Positions 1 through 7,344 of a DNA stretch of 64,000 nt are shown piece by piece. Numbering within the stretch: position 1 is the stretch's first letter; each line of letters starts with the position of its first letter. A model generated the notes under the pieces. The model was not told the origin of the DNA. It saw only the letters and a list, made by a program, of their open reading frames with translations, and did no database searches. The DNA comes from Allosphingosinicella sp042666435 (lineage in GTDB: Bacteria > Pseudomonadota > Alphaproteobacteria > Sphingomonadales > Sphingomonadaceae), in the NCBI RefSeq assembly GCF_042666435.1, contig NZ_JBHTDC010000001.1, positions 1,840,405-1,904,404 of the forward strand. The letters run 5' to 3'. The position numbers and the translations under genes are program-made.

Positions 1-1
1 C

Positions 2-478
2 TATCTGTCGGACGACGTGGTCGGGGCGGAGATTGGCGGGGCCGTGAAGAACGTCCTCGCCATCGCCTGCGGCGTCGTCGAGGGGCGCGGCCTGGGCCTC
101 AACGCCCGCGCCGCCCTCATCTCGCGCGGTTTCGCCGAAATGACGCGCTTCGGCCTCGCCAGGGGCGCGCGGGCCGAGACGCTGGCGGGCCTGTCGGGAC
201 TGGGCGACCTTGTCCTCACCTGCTCGTCCACCAGCTCGCGCAATTTCAGCCTCGGCAAGGGCCTGGGAGAAGGGATTTCCGCCGCCACGCTGCTCTCCAA
301 CCGGCGCACGGTGGCGGAAGGCGCGCATACCGCCCCGGTGCTGAAGAGGGCGGCCGAAGCCATGGGTGTGGATATGCCGATCGTGGCCGCCGTCTGCGCG
401 TTGCTCGCCGGCGAGGCGTCGGTGGACGAAGTGGTCGAAGCCTTGCTGTCGCGGCCGCTCAAGACCGAGCGCGTATAG
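2..478 (+). CDS. gpsA: Glycerol-3-phosphate dehydrogenase [NAD(P)+], C-terminal part
   Basis: This is the 3' part of a gene that enters from the left edge. The protein interconverts dihydroxyacetone phosphate and sn-glycerol 3-phosphate for phospholipid synthesis in the cytoplasm. The visible 158 residues match the helical C-terminal substrate-binding domain: an early EIGGAVKNVLAIA block containing the conserved lysine, then the GLSGLGDLVLTCSS block, and a tail with the usual hydrophobic VDMPIVAAV segment. The NAD-binding Rossmann domain lies outside the window. The stop codon is TAG at 476-478. Identification rests on these family motifs. Confidence 0.95.
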   Translation, partial: YLSDDVVGAEIGGAVKNVLAIACGVVEGRGLGLNARAALISRGFAEMTRFGLARGARAETLAGLSGLGDLVLTCSSTSSRNFSLGKGLGEGISAATLLSNRRTVAEGAHTAPVLKRAAEAMGVDMPIVAAVCALLAGEASVDEVVEALLSRPLKTERV

Positions 479-502
479 GCGCGTCGTGTCCGCGCATTGC
501 TG

Positions 503-565
503 TTTCCCGGCGAAAGCCGGGATCCAGTTCGAGGCTGGTGCTGGACCCCGGCTTGCGCCCGGGAA
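503..565. repeat. Modular inverted repeat, type CCCGG-arm
   Basis: Two arms, each a small hairpin: CCCGG-CGAAAG-CCGGG at about 506-521 and CCCGGCTTGCGCCCGGG at about 547-563. They are joined by an inverted ATCCAG/CTGGA pair. The element lies between gpsA and the convergent DUF1674 gene. It resembles other two-armed palindromes in this window (5482, 17599, 22414, 36547, 39608, 48429) and could act as a bidirectional transcription barrier. Confidence 0.7.
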
Positions 566-570
566 CGGAC

Positions 571-741
571 CTAGAAATCCCAGCAGATGCCCTTATTCTC
601 CCAGTCGCCGTAGCGGGTCGGCTCGCGCCCCTTCGGCCCGCTATGCTCCTCGGACGTTTCCGCCGGCCTGGGCGCGGGCACGGGCGGGTTCTCCGAAAGG
701 TAAGCGGGCGGCTTCACATGGTCTGGGCGGCGGCCGGTCAT
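571..741 (-). CDS. DUF1674 protein (SDHAF4-like succinate dehydrogenase assembly factor)
   Basis: Small protein of 56 residues from the ATG at 741; an in-frame upstream start at 780 would give 69. Its C-terminal half carries the DUF1674 signature: GPKGREPTRYGDWENKG followed by a terminal WDF. The eukaryotic family member Sdh8/SDHAF4 protects the flavinylated SdhA subunit during assembly of complex II, and a similar role is inferred here. The N-terminal part is proline-rich and variable, as is usual. It is divergent from htpX with a very short intergenic region, so the two may share a promoter region. The start is uncertain because no strong ribosome binding site is visible. Confidence 0.85.
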   Translation of the reverse strand: MTGRRPDHVKPPAYLSENPPVPAPRPAETSEEHSGPKGREPTRYGDWENKGICWDF

Positions 742-809
742 GGGGGTTTTCCGATTGAATCGAGGCGTGGCTGTACCCACATTTCGGACGTGGGAGGCGA
801 AGACGCAAG

Positions 810-1745
810 ATGAATGGTTTCAAGACGCTGATGCTGCTGGCGGCGATGACCGCCTTGTTCATGGGCCTTGGCTACACGTTCGGCGGCTATGGCGGAGCGA
901 TGATCGCGCTCGTCGCGGCGGCGGCTATGAACCTCTTCACCTTCTGGAACGCCGACAAGATCGTCCTCAAGATGCACAAGGCGCGCGAGGTGGACGGCCG
1001 CACGGCGCCCGAACTGGTCGACATCGTGCGGGAACTCGCAGGCCGCGCCGGCCTGCCGATGCCCAAGGTCTACATCGTCGATTCGCCGCATCCCAACGCC
1101 TTCGCGACGGGCCGCAACCCGGACAATGCCGCGGTGGCCGCGACGACCGGCCTGCTCGACATCCTCAGCCGCGACGAGGTGGCCGGCGTGATGGCCCACG
1201 AACTCGCCCATGTGAAGAATCGCGACACGCTCATCATGACGATGACGGCGACGATCGCCGGCGCCATTTCCTTCCTGGCCAATTTCGGGCTGTTCTTCAG
1301 GAGCGGCGACAATCGCGGCAACGCTTTGGCCATGATCGCGGCGGTGATCGTCGCGCCCTTCGCCGCGATGATCGTCCAGATGGCGATCAGCCGCACCCGC
1401 GAATATAGCGCCGACCGTGGCGCCGCCGAGATCAGCGGCAATCCGCGCGCTCTCGCCTCGGCGCTCGCCAAGCTCGCCCAGGGTGCGGCGCGGGTCCCGA
1501 ACCCGGTTTCGCTGCGCAACCCGGCCGCCGCCTCGCTCTACATCGTGCCGAGCGGAACCGGCCGCGACAGCCTGTTTTCGACCCATCCCGACACCGGCAA
1601 CCGGATCGCGGCGCTGCACGCATTGGCGGATGGAATGGGGCTGGCCGCGCCGCCGCCGGTGACCGACGCCGTCCGGCCGCGCACCTCCGTTCCCAGGACT
1701 CGCCGCTCGACCAGCGCGCTCGATCCGCTGGGACGCGGAGACTGA
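810..1745 (+). CDS. htpX: Membrane zinc metalloprotease HtpX
   Basis: 311-residue M48-family protease of the inner membrane that degrades misfolded membrane proteins. It has two N-terminal transmembrane segments (about residues 5-50), then the zinc site HELAH near residues 130-134. Two further hydrophobic helices follow (about 150-200), and then the conserved SRTREYSADRGAAEI block with the third zinc ligand. Length fits the alphaproteobacterial family (about 290-320). The C-terminal tail is Arg/Ser-rich and variable. rsmB follows immediately, the same order as in other sphingomonads. Confidence 0.95.
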   Translation: MNGFKTLMLLAAMTALFMGLGYTFGGYGGAMIALVAAAAMNLFTFWNADKIVLKMHKAREVDGRTAPELVDIVRELAGRAGLPMPKVYIVDSPHPNAFATGRNPDNAAVAATTGLLDILSRDEVAGVMAHELAHVKNRDTLIMTMTATIAGAISFLANFGLFFRSGDNRGNALAMIAAVIVAPFAAMIVQMAISRTREYSADRGAAEISGNPRALASALAKLAQGAARVPNPVSLRNPAAASLYIVPSGTGRDSLFSTHPDTGNRIAALHALADGMGLAAPPPVTDAVRPRTSVPRTRRSTSALDPLGRGD

Positions 1746-1786
1746 GCGAGCGGGAGCCTCCCGGCACGGCTTCGCGCCGCGCCGCC

Positions 1787-2998
1787 TTGCGCCTGCTCGA
1801 CGCGGTGCTGCGCAAGGGCCTGCCTCTGGAGGCGGCGCTCGACGTCGCCGCGCGCGATCTCGACCGATCGGATGACCGCGCCTTCGCCCATGCCATCGCC
1901 TCCGAGGCGTTGCGCCGCCTCACCGATCTCGACGCGCTGATCGACGGCGCGACCAGGAAGCCGCTGCCCGACGACGCCAAGGCCCGTTTCGCGCTGCGCA
2001 TCGCGCTGGTCCAGGCGCTGGCGATGAACACGCCGCACCACGCCGCCATTTCGACGGTGCTGCCGCTGGTCGACGGCGGGCCGCGCAAGCTCGTCCACGG
2101 CGTGTTCAGCGCGGTGATGCGCGGCGGCGCGAGCCTGCCCGACATTCCGACCTTGCCGGCGGCGGTCGAGCATCGCTGGGAGCAGGCCTGGGGCAGCGCC
2201 GTCGCCCGCGCCGCCGCCCGCGCCATCGCGGTGCCGCCGCCGCTCGACCTCGTCTTCGCGTCCGACGCGCCGCCGGAAGGGCTGGAGGGCGTCAGCCTGA
2301 TGCCGCGCCATCTCCGGCTGGAGCGGGGCGTCGCCGTGGCCGGGCTCACCGGCTATGGCAAGGGCGAGTGGTGGGTGCAGGACGTGTCGGCCTCGATGCC
2401 GGCGCGTCTCCTCGGAGCCGGAGAGGGCCGTGCTGTCCTCGACCTTTGCGCCGCGCCGGGCGGCAAGACGATGCAGCTTGCCTCGGCGGGCTTCGCGGTG
2501 ACCGCGATCGACGCCTCGGAAAGTCGTCTCGCGCGACTTCGCGAGAATCTGGCGCGCACCGGCCTGGAGGCCCGGATACTGACGGCGGACGTGATGAAAT
2601 GGCAACCGGCCGAACCCGCCGACGCTATCCTGCTCGATGCGCCCTGCTCCGCCACCGGCATCTTCCGCCGTCACCCGGACGTCCTCCACCGCGTCCGCCC
2701 GCGCGTCGTCGCCGAACTGGCCGAGGGCCAGAAGGCGATGCTCGCCCGCGCCGCCGACTGGCTGAAGCCCGGGGGCACGCTCGTTTATTCGGTATGCTCT
2801 CTGGAGCCGGAGGAGGGCGAGAAAGTGATCGAGGCCTTCCTCGCCGCCCGGCCCGATTACCGCCTCGATCCGGTCTCGCCGGAGGAGCTTCCCAGCGGAA
2901 TGCGCCCCAATGACGGCATCCTGCGCATCCTTCCCGGCACCTTCGAGGCGCAGGGCGGCGCCGACGGCTTCTTCATCGCGCGCCTCAGACGCAAATAA
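1787..2998 (+). CDS. RsmB/NOP-family rRNA cytosine-C5 methyltransferase
   Basis: SAM-dependent m5C methyltransferase, probably acting on 16S rRNA. The N-terminal NusB-like RNA-binding domain spans about residues 1-125. The Rossmann methyltransferase domain holds the SAM motif DLCAAPGGKTMQL, the catalytic motif DAPCSATG with its cysteine, and a second cysteine in YSVCSLEPEE. The first recognised start is TTG at 1787, but similarity-type sequence (PPGTASRRAALRLLDAV) continues upstream in frame. The true start may therefore be a CTG at 1742 directly behind the htpX stop. No in-frame ATG or GTG is present in that interval. Confidence 0.9.
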   Translation: MRLLDAVLRKGLPLEAALDVAARDLDRSDDRAFAHAIASEALRRLTDLDALIDGATRKPLPDDAKARFALRIALVQALAMNTPHHAAISTVLPLVDGGPRKLVHGVFSAVMRGGASLPDIPTLPAAVEHRWEQAWGSAVARAAARAIAVPPPLDLVFASDAPPEGLEGVSLMPRHLRLERGVAVAGLTGYGKGEWWVQDVSASMPARLLGAGEGRAVLDLCAAPGGKTMQLASAGFAVTAIDASESRLARLRENLARTGLEARILTADVMKWQPAEPADAILLDAPCSATGIFRRHPDVLHRVRPRVVAELAEGQKAMLARAADWLKPGGTLVYSVCSLEPEEGEKVIEAFLAARPDYRLDPVSPEELPSGMRPNDGILRILPGTFEAQGGADGFFIARLRRK

Positions 2999-2999
2999 A

Positions 3000-3023
3000 C
3001 GGGGATAAGTCCCCGCTTTCCTT
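3000..3023 (+). terminator. Weak candidate terminator after rsmB
   Basis: Short hairpin CGGGGA-TAAG-TCCCCG (3000-3015) directly after the rsmB stop codon, followed by the pyrimidine-rich CTTTCCTT. The stem is only six pairs and the T tract is interrupted, so it may attenuate transcription rather than end it. rpe begins 43 bases farther on. Confidence 0.35.
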
Positions 3024-3057
3024 GCCCCACGCGACTCGCCTGGGGTAATGATCGCGT

Positions 3058-3720
3058 GTGCAGCAGCCGGTTCGCATCTCCCCTTCCATCCTCTCCGCCG
3101 ATTTCGCTCGGCTGGGCGAGGAGGTCCGCGCGATCGACGCGGCCGGGGCGGACTGGATCCATGTCGATGTGATGGACGGGCATTTCGTGCCCAACCTCAC
3201 CATCGGCCCCGCCGTGGTGAAGGCGCTCCGCCCGCACACTGCCAAGCCGTTCGACGTCCACCTGATGATCTCGCCGGTCGATCATTTTCTGGAAGCGTTC
3301 GCCGAGGCGGGGGCCGACATCATCACCGTCCATCCCGAAGCCGGGCCGCACCTTCACCGCACGATCCAGCGCATCAAGGCGCTGGACAAGAAAGCCGGAG
3401 TGTCCCTCAATCCGGCGACTCCGGCCAAGATGCTCGATTATGTGCTGGAGGAAGTGGACCTCGTCCTGGTGATGAGCGTCAATCCGGGCTTTGGCGGCCA
3501 GAGCTTCATCGACAGCCAGCTGCGCAAAATTGAGGCGATCCGCAAGCAGATCGACAAAATTGGGAAACCGATCGACCTCGAGGTCGACGGCGGCGTCGAT
3601 CAGTCCAATTGCCGCAGGGTGATCGAAGCCGGCGCCGACGCGCTCGTCGCCGGCACCGCCACCTTCCGGGGCGGGCCGGAACGATATGCCGAGAATATAA
3701 GGGGGCTGCGAGGATCGTGA
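3058..3720 (+). CDS. rpe: Ribulose-phosphate 3-epimerase
   Basis: 220-residue TIM-barrel enzyme interconverting ribulose 5-phosphate and xylulose 5-phosphate in the pentose phosphate pathway. Family landmarks are all present: SPSILSADFARLGEEV at the N terminus, WIHVDVMDGHFVPNLTIGP with metal ligands, the DVHLMI segment, VLVMSVNPGFGGQ with the phosphate loop, and a late EVDGGV. The start is GTG at 3058. The stop overlaps the GTG start of the next gene (GTGA), implying translational coupling with the heparinase-like gene. Confidence 0.95.
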   Translation: MQQPVRISPSILSADFARLGEEVRAIDAAGADWIHVDVMDGHFVPNLTIGPAVVKALRPHTAKPFDVHLMISPVDHFLEAFAEAGADIITVHPEAGPHLHRTIQRIKALDKKAGVSLNPATPAKMLDYVLEEVDLVLVMSVNPGFGGQSFIDSQLRKIEAIRKQIDKIGKPIDLEVDGGVDQSNCRRVIEAGADALVAGTATFRGGPERYAENIRGLRGS

Positions 3721-5459
3721 GCCTGCTCGAACGCATCGATCCCACCGGCGAGGAAAAGGAGATCGGTGAGGGCAAACGGCTCATCAAGGTGGGCGACGAT
3801 CGCGGCGTATCGCTGTCGGAGCGCCTCGCTTACCGGCTCCACCGGCTCGCCTGGCGAACGCCCTTCCACGCCTTTCGCCTGCGCGGGCGCTTCCCGCTGA
3901 AGCTGCTCGCCGTCCCCAAGGACCCCATCGCCGGCGACAAGGCGGCGGGGGAAGCAATGCTGGGCGGCACGTTCGTGCATCGCGGCCGCGCGATCGAGCT
4001 GGACAGCCTTCGGTTCGACGATCCGTCGCTTCCCGCCGACCTCGTCGAGCATCTGCAGAGCTTCGCCTGGCTGCGCGATCTCGCCGCCGCCGCGACCCGC
4101 GACAAGGGGGCGAAGCCAGCCGAGGCGCTGGTCCGCAAGTGGCTGGACAGCTATGCCGAAAGCGTCTGCGAGCCGGCTTGGCGGGCGGACCTGTGGGGCC
4201 GGCGCATCCTCTTCTGGTCCTCCTACGCGCCCTATATCCTGTCGAGCACCGACCTCGTCTATCGCTCCGCCGTGCTCAACACCCTCGCGCGGGGCGCGCG
4301 GCATCTCGACAAGAGCGCCGACAAGGCGCCGGCGGGCTTGCCGCGGATCACCGCCTGGAGCGGCGTCATCGCGTCGGCGCTGGTCGTGCAGGGCGGGCCG
4401 GCGCGCCTCGGCGCCGGCGAACGGGGGCTCGCGCGCGCCCTGGTCGCGTCGCAGCACGAGGATGGCGGATTGGTCAGCCGTTCCCCGGCCGAGCAGCTCG
4501 CGCTCGTCGAATTGCTCGGCCAGCTGCGCGCCGCCTACAGCGCCGGGCGGCGAGAGATGCCCGACGAAATCGCCGAGGCGCTCGAAGGATCGGTCTCGGC
4601 TTTGCTTACCGTCACGCTCGGCGACGAGGCTTTGTCGAGCTGGCAGGGCGGCAACATGATGTCGCGGCGCCGGGTGATCGCTGCGGTCGAGGGATCGGGC
4701 GCGCCGGCGCGGGCGCTGCGCCAGACGCGGGGCTGGGGTTATCAGCGGCTGGCGGCGAAGAAGAGCGTCGGCATCCTCGACGCCGCCCCTCCGCCGGCCG
4801 GCGGAGCGCTGAGCGGCGGCTGCGCCTCGACCCTCGCCTTCGAATTCAGCGACGGCGGCCACCGTCTGGTGGTCAATTGCGGCGGGGTCGGGGCCGACCG
4901 CGAGGCGCTGCCCCGCGCGCTGGCAGAGGGTCTGAGGACGAGCGCCGCCCATTCGACCCTGGTGCTGGACGACCGCAACTCGACCGCCATCCACCCGGAC
5001 GGCACGCTCGGCAAGGGCGTCGGCCAGGTCGAGCTGTCGCGGAGCGACAGCGGCGGGGCGGTGACGGTCGAAGCGGACCATGACGGCTATGTCCGTCGGC
5101 TGGGCCTCGTCCATCAGCGCCAGCTGACCCTGAGCGCGGACGGGTCCGAGCTCGGCGGCGAGGACAGCCTGCTTCCCCGGGGGCGGCGGCGGCGTTCGGA
5201 GCCGGTGCCCTTCGCCGTCCGCTTCCATCTCGCGCCGGGGGTCGAAGTGACGACCACCGCCGACGGCCAGGGCGCGCTGCTCCGGATCAAGGGCGGCGCC
5301 GTCTGGCGGTTCCGCTGCCGGGGCGGACGGCTCGGCACCGAGGACAGCCTCTGGATCGACGGCGAGGCCAAGCCCCATGCCAGCCTCCAGCTCGTCGTGG
5401 CGGGCGAAACGCCCGGCGACGGGATGACGATCAGCTGGACGTTCAAGCGCGCCGGATAG
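3717..5459 (+). CDS. Heparinase II/III family protein
   Basis: 580-residue protein of the heparinase II/III-like group, which contains polysaccharide lyases acting on uronic-acid glycans; the substrate here is unknown. The N-terminal half is an alpha/alpha toroid rich in W/L (for example RRILFWSSYAPYILS). The C-terminal half is the beta-sandwich domain, with FEFSDGGHRLVVNCGG, the HSTLVLDDRNS segment and the VEADHDGYVRRLGLVHQR region. The GTG at 3717 is chosen because it overlaps the rpe stop; the longer reading frame upstream is inside rpe. No secretion signal is visible. Placement between rpe and purH is common in sphingomonads. Confidence 0.88.
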   Translation: MSLLERIDPTGEEKEIGEGKRLIKVGDDRGVSLSERLAYRLHRLAWRTPFHAFRLRGRFPLKLLAVPKDPIAGDKAAGEAMLGGTFVHRGRAIELDSLRFDDPSLPADLVEHLQSFAWLRDLAAAATRDKGAKPAEALVRKWLDSYAESVCEPAWRADLWGRRILFWSSYAPYILSSTDLVYRSAVLNTLARGARHLDKSADKAPAGLPRITAWSGVIASALVVQGGPARLGAGERGLARALVASQHEDGGLVSRSPAEQLALVELLGQLRAAYSAGRREMPDEIAEALEGSVSALLTVTLGDEALSSWQGGNMMSRRRVIAAVEGSGAPARALRQTRGWGYQRLAAKKSVGILDAAPPPAGGALSGGCASTLAFEFSDGGHRLVVNCGGVGADREALPRALAEGLRTSAAHSTLVLDDRNSTAIHPDGTLGKGVGQVELSRSDSGGAVTVEADHDGYVRRLGLVHQRQLTLSADGSELGGEDSLLPRGRRRRSEPVPFAVRFHLAPGVEVTTTADGQGALLRIKGGAVWRFRCRGGRLGTEDSLWIDGEAKPHASLQLVVAGETPGDGMTISWTFKRAG

Positions 5460-5481
5460 AGCGGGATGCGGTTACATTGAA

Positions 5482-5567
5482 TCGTCACCCTGAACTTGTT
5501 TCAGGGTCCACCTACCGACCCGTCATGTGGCTCGGATTTGGATGCTGAAACAAGTTCAGCATGACGA
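5482..5567. repeat. Modular inverted repeat, CTGAAC-arm type
   Basis: Two 29-base arms, 5482-5510 and 5539-5567, are inverted copies of each other except at two symmetric base pairs. Each arm is itself a hairpin: CCCTGAA-CTTGT-TTCAGGG and TGCTGAA-ACAAG-TTCAGCA. The differences between arms are compensatory within each arm, so the small hairpins are preserved. A decayed single arm (GGATGCTGAAAC) is seen again near 5622. The rest of the 5460-5699 interval between the heparinase-like gene and purH shows nothing else. Confidence 0.85.
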
Positions 5568-5699
5568 GATGGTGCAATCCAGACTCATCATGCTCTAAGG
5601 CCCGCGCCCGCTCGCAATTGGATGCTGAAACCGGGTTCGCATGGCGCTATGGGAGCGGCATCCCATTCACCTTCCCTCACCGCACAATCAGGAACCCCC

Positions 5700-7289
5700 A
5701 TGTCCGACGTGAAAATCACCCGCGCGCTTCTGTCCGTTTCCGACAAGAGCGGCCTCGCCGAGCTCGGCCGCGCGCTCGCGCGCCACGGGGTCGAATTGGT
5801 GTCGACCGGAGGCACCGCGAAGGCGCTGCGCGAGGCCGGCCTCGACGTGCGCGACATTTCGGACCTGACCGGCTTTCCCGAGATGATGGACGGGCGCGTA
5901 AAGACGCTCCATCCCAAGGTCCATGGCGGCCTTCTCGCCGTCCGCGACAATCCGGAACATGCCGCATCGATGGAGGAGCATGGGATTGGCGCGATCGACC
6001 TCGTCGTCGTCAACCTCTACCCCTTCGCCCAGACCGTGGCGAAGGGTGCCGGGCGCGACGAGATCATCGAGAATATCGATATTGGCGGCCCCTCGATGGT
6101 GCGCTCCGCCGCCAAGAACCATGCGCATGTCGCGATCGTCACCGATCCCGCCGATTATGCCGAGCTCGTCACCGCGCTGGACGCAAGCGAAGGCATGACG
6201 TCGCTCGATTTGCGCAAGCGGCTGGCGGCCAAGGCCTTCTCGGCCACCGCCGCTTATGATTCGATGATCTCCTCCTGGTTCTCCTTCGCCGACCAGCGGC
6301 AACTCTTCCCCGACATGCTGCCGGCGATCATGAATCGCGCGGAGGAGTTGCGCTACGGCGAGAATCCGCACCAGAAGGCCGCGCTCTATGTCCCCGCCGG
6401 GCCGCACAGCAAGGGCATCGCCCAGGCGGAGCAGGTCCAGGGCAAGGCGCTCAGCTACAATAATTACAACGATGCCGACGCGGCGCTGGAGCTGGTCGCC
6501 GAATTTCGCGGCGCAGGCCCCGCCTGCGTCATCGTCAAGCACGCCAACCCCTGCGGCGTCGCGACCGGCGGCAGCCTGACGGTGGCCTATGAGGCCGCGT
6601 TCGCCTGCGACACCGTCTCGGCGTTCGGCGGCATCATCGCGGTCAACCAGCGCCTGACGCGCGAGACCGCCGAGGCGATGACGCAGATCTTCACCGAGGT
6701 GGTGATCGCCCCCGACGCGGACGAGGAGGCGCGCGCGATCTTCGCCCGCAAGAAGAATCTGCGCCTGCTCCTGACCGGCGATCTGCCCGATCCGGCGCGG
6801 TCCGGCTTCGCCTTGAAGTCGATCGCCGGCGGCTATCTGGTCCAGACCCGCGACAATGGCCACATCGGCCGTGACGATCTCAAGGTGGTGACGAAGCGCG
6901 CTCCGACCGACCAGGAGATGGCGGACTGCCTGTTCGCCTGGACCGTCGCCAAGCACGTCAAGTCGAACGCGATCGTCTACGCCAAGGACGGCACGACCGC
7001 CGGCGTCGGCGCCGGCCAGATGAACCGCCTCGAATCCGCCCGCATCGCCGCCTGGAAGGCTCGGGACGCGGCCGAGAAGGCGGGCTGGTCCGAGCCCCGC
7101 ACGATCGGCTCCGCGGTCGCCTCCGACGCCTTCTTCCCGTTCGCCGACGGACTGTTGGCGGCGGTCGAAGCCGGAGCCACGGCGGTCATCCAGCCCGGCG
7201 GCTCGATCCGGGACGAGGAGGTGATCGCCGCCGCCGACGAAGCGGGCCTTGCCATGGTCTTCACCGGGATGCGGCACTTCCGCCACTAG
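5700..7289 (+). CDS. purH: Bifunctional AICAR transformylase / IMP cyclohydrolase
   Basis: 529-residue enzyme catalysing the last two steps of de novo IMP synthesis. The N-terminal cyclohydrolase (MGS-like) domain shows RALLSVSDKSGL, STGGTAKALREAGL and the DGRVKTLHPKVHGGLL motif. The C-terminal transformylase domain shows LRYGENPHQKAALY, the VKHANPCGVA catalytic region with Lys-His, and SDAFFPFADG near the end. The ATG at 5700 gives the usual length; a longer frame starting at 5622 would run through a repeat arm and is rejected. The gene appears monocistronic, preceded by the repeat element. Confidence 0.97.
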   Translation: MSDVKITRALLSVSDKSGLAELGRALARHGVELVSTGGTAKALREAGLDVRDISDLTGFPEMMDGRVKTLHPKVHGGLLAVRDNPEHAASMEEHGIGAIDLVVVNLYPFAQTVAKGAGRDEIIENIDIGGPSMVRSAAKNHAHVAIVTDPADYAELVTALDASEGMTSLDLRKRLAAKAFSATAAYDSMISSWFSFADQRQLFPDMLPAIMNRAEELRYGENPHQKAALYVPAGPHSKGIAQAEQVQGKALSYNNYNDADAALELVAEFRGAGPACVIVKHANPCGVATGGSLTVAYEAAFACDTVSAFGGIIAVNQRLTRETAEAMTQIFTEVVIAPDADEEARAIFARKKNLRLLLTGDLPDPARSGFALKSIAGGYLVQTRDNGHIGRDDLKVVTKRAPTDQEMADCLFAWTVAKHVKSNAIVYAKDGTTAGVGAGQMNRLESARIAAWKARDAAEKAGWSEPRTIGSAVASDAFFPFADGLLAAVEAGATAVIQPGGSIRDEEVIAAADEAGLAMVFTGMRHFRH

Positions 7290-7290
7290 A

Positions 7291-7316
7291 GGAACCGCCG
7301 CCGCCCAAGGCCCGTT
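7291..7316 (+). promoter_or_regulatory. Candidate EcfG-type general stress promoter
   Basis: GGAAC at 7291-7295 and CGTT at 7313-7316 are separated by 17 bases. This matches the EcfG (PhyR-controlled) consensus GGAAC-N16/17-CGTT of Alphaproteobacteria. The downstream start codon at 7345 lies about 28 bases past the -10 element, leaving room for a short leader. The element begins two bases after the purH stop. Confidence 0.65.
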
Positions 7317-7344
7317 GCGCTCCCAGGATCACGGGAGACGCGAA

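Noticed and set aside
3024..3050. Second hairpin (CCCCA...TGGGG) before rpe
   Set aside because: Only five pairs and no T tract; probably chance in GC-rich DNA.
5622..5699. N-terminal extension of purH
   Set aside because: The extension runs through a decayed repeat arm and is absent from the normal 529-residue protein; ATG at 5700 is preferred.
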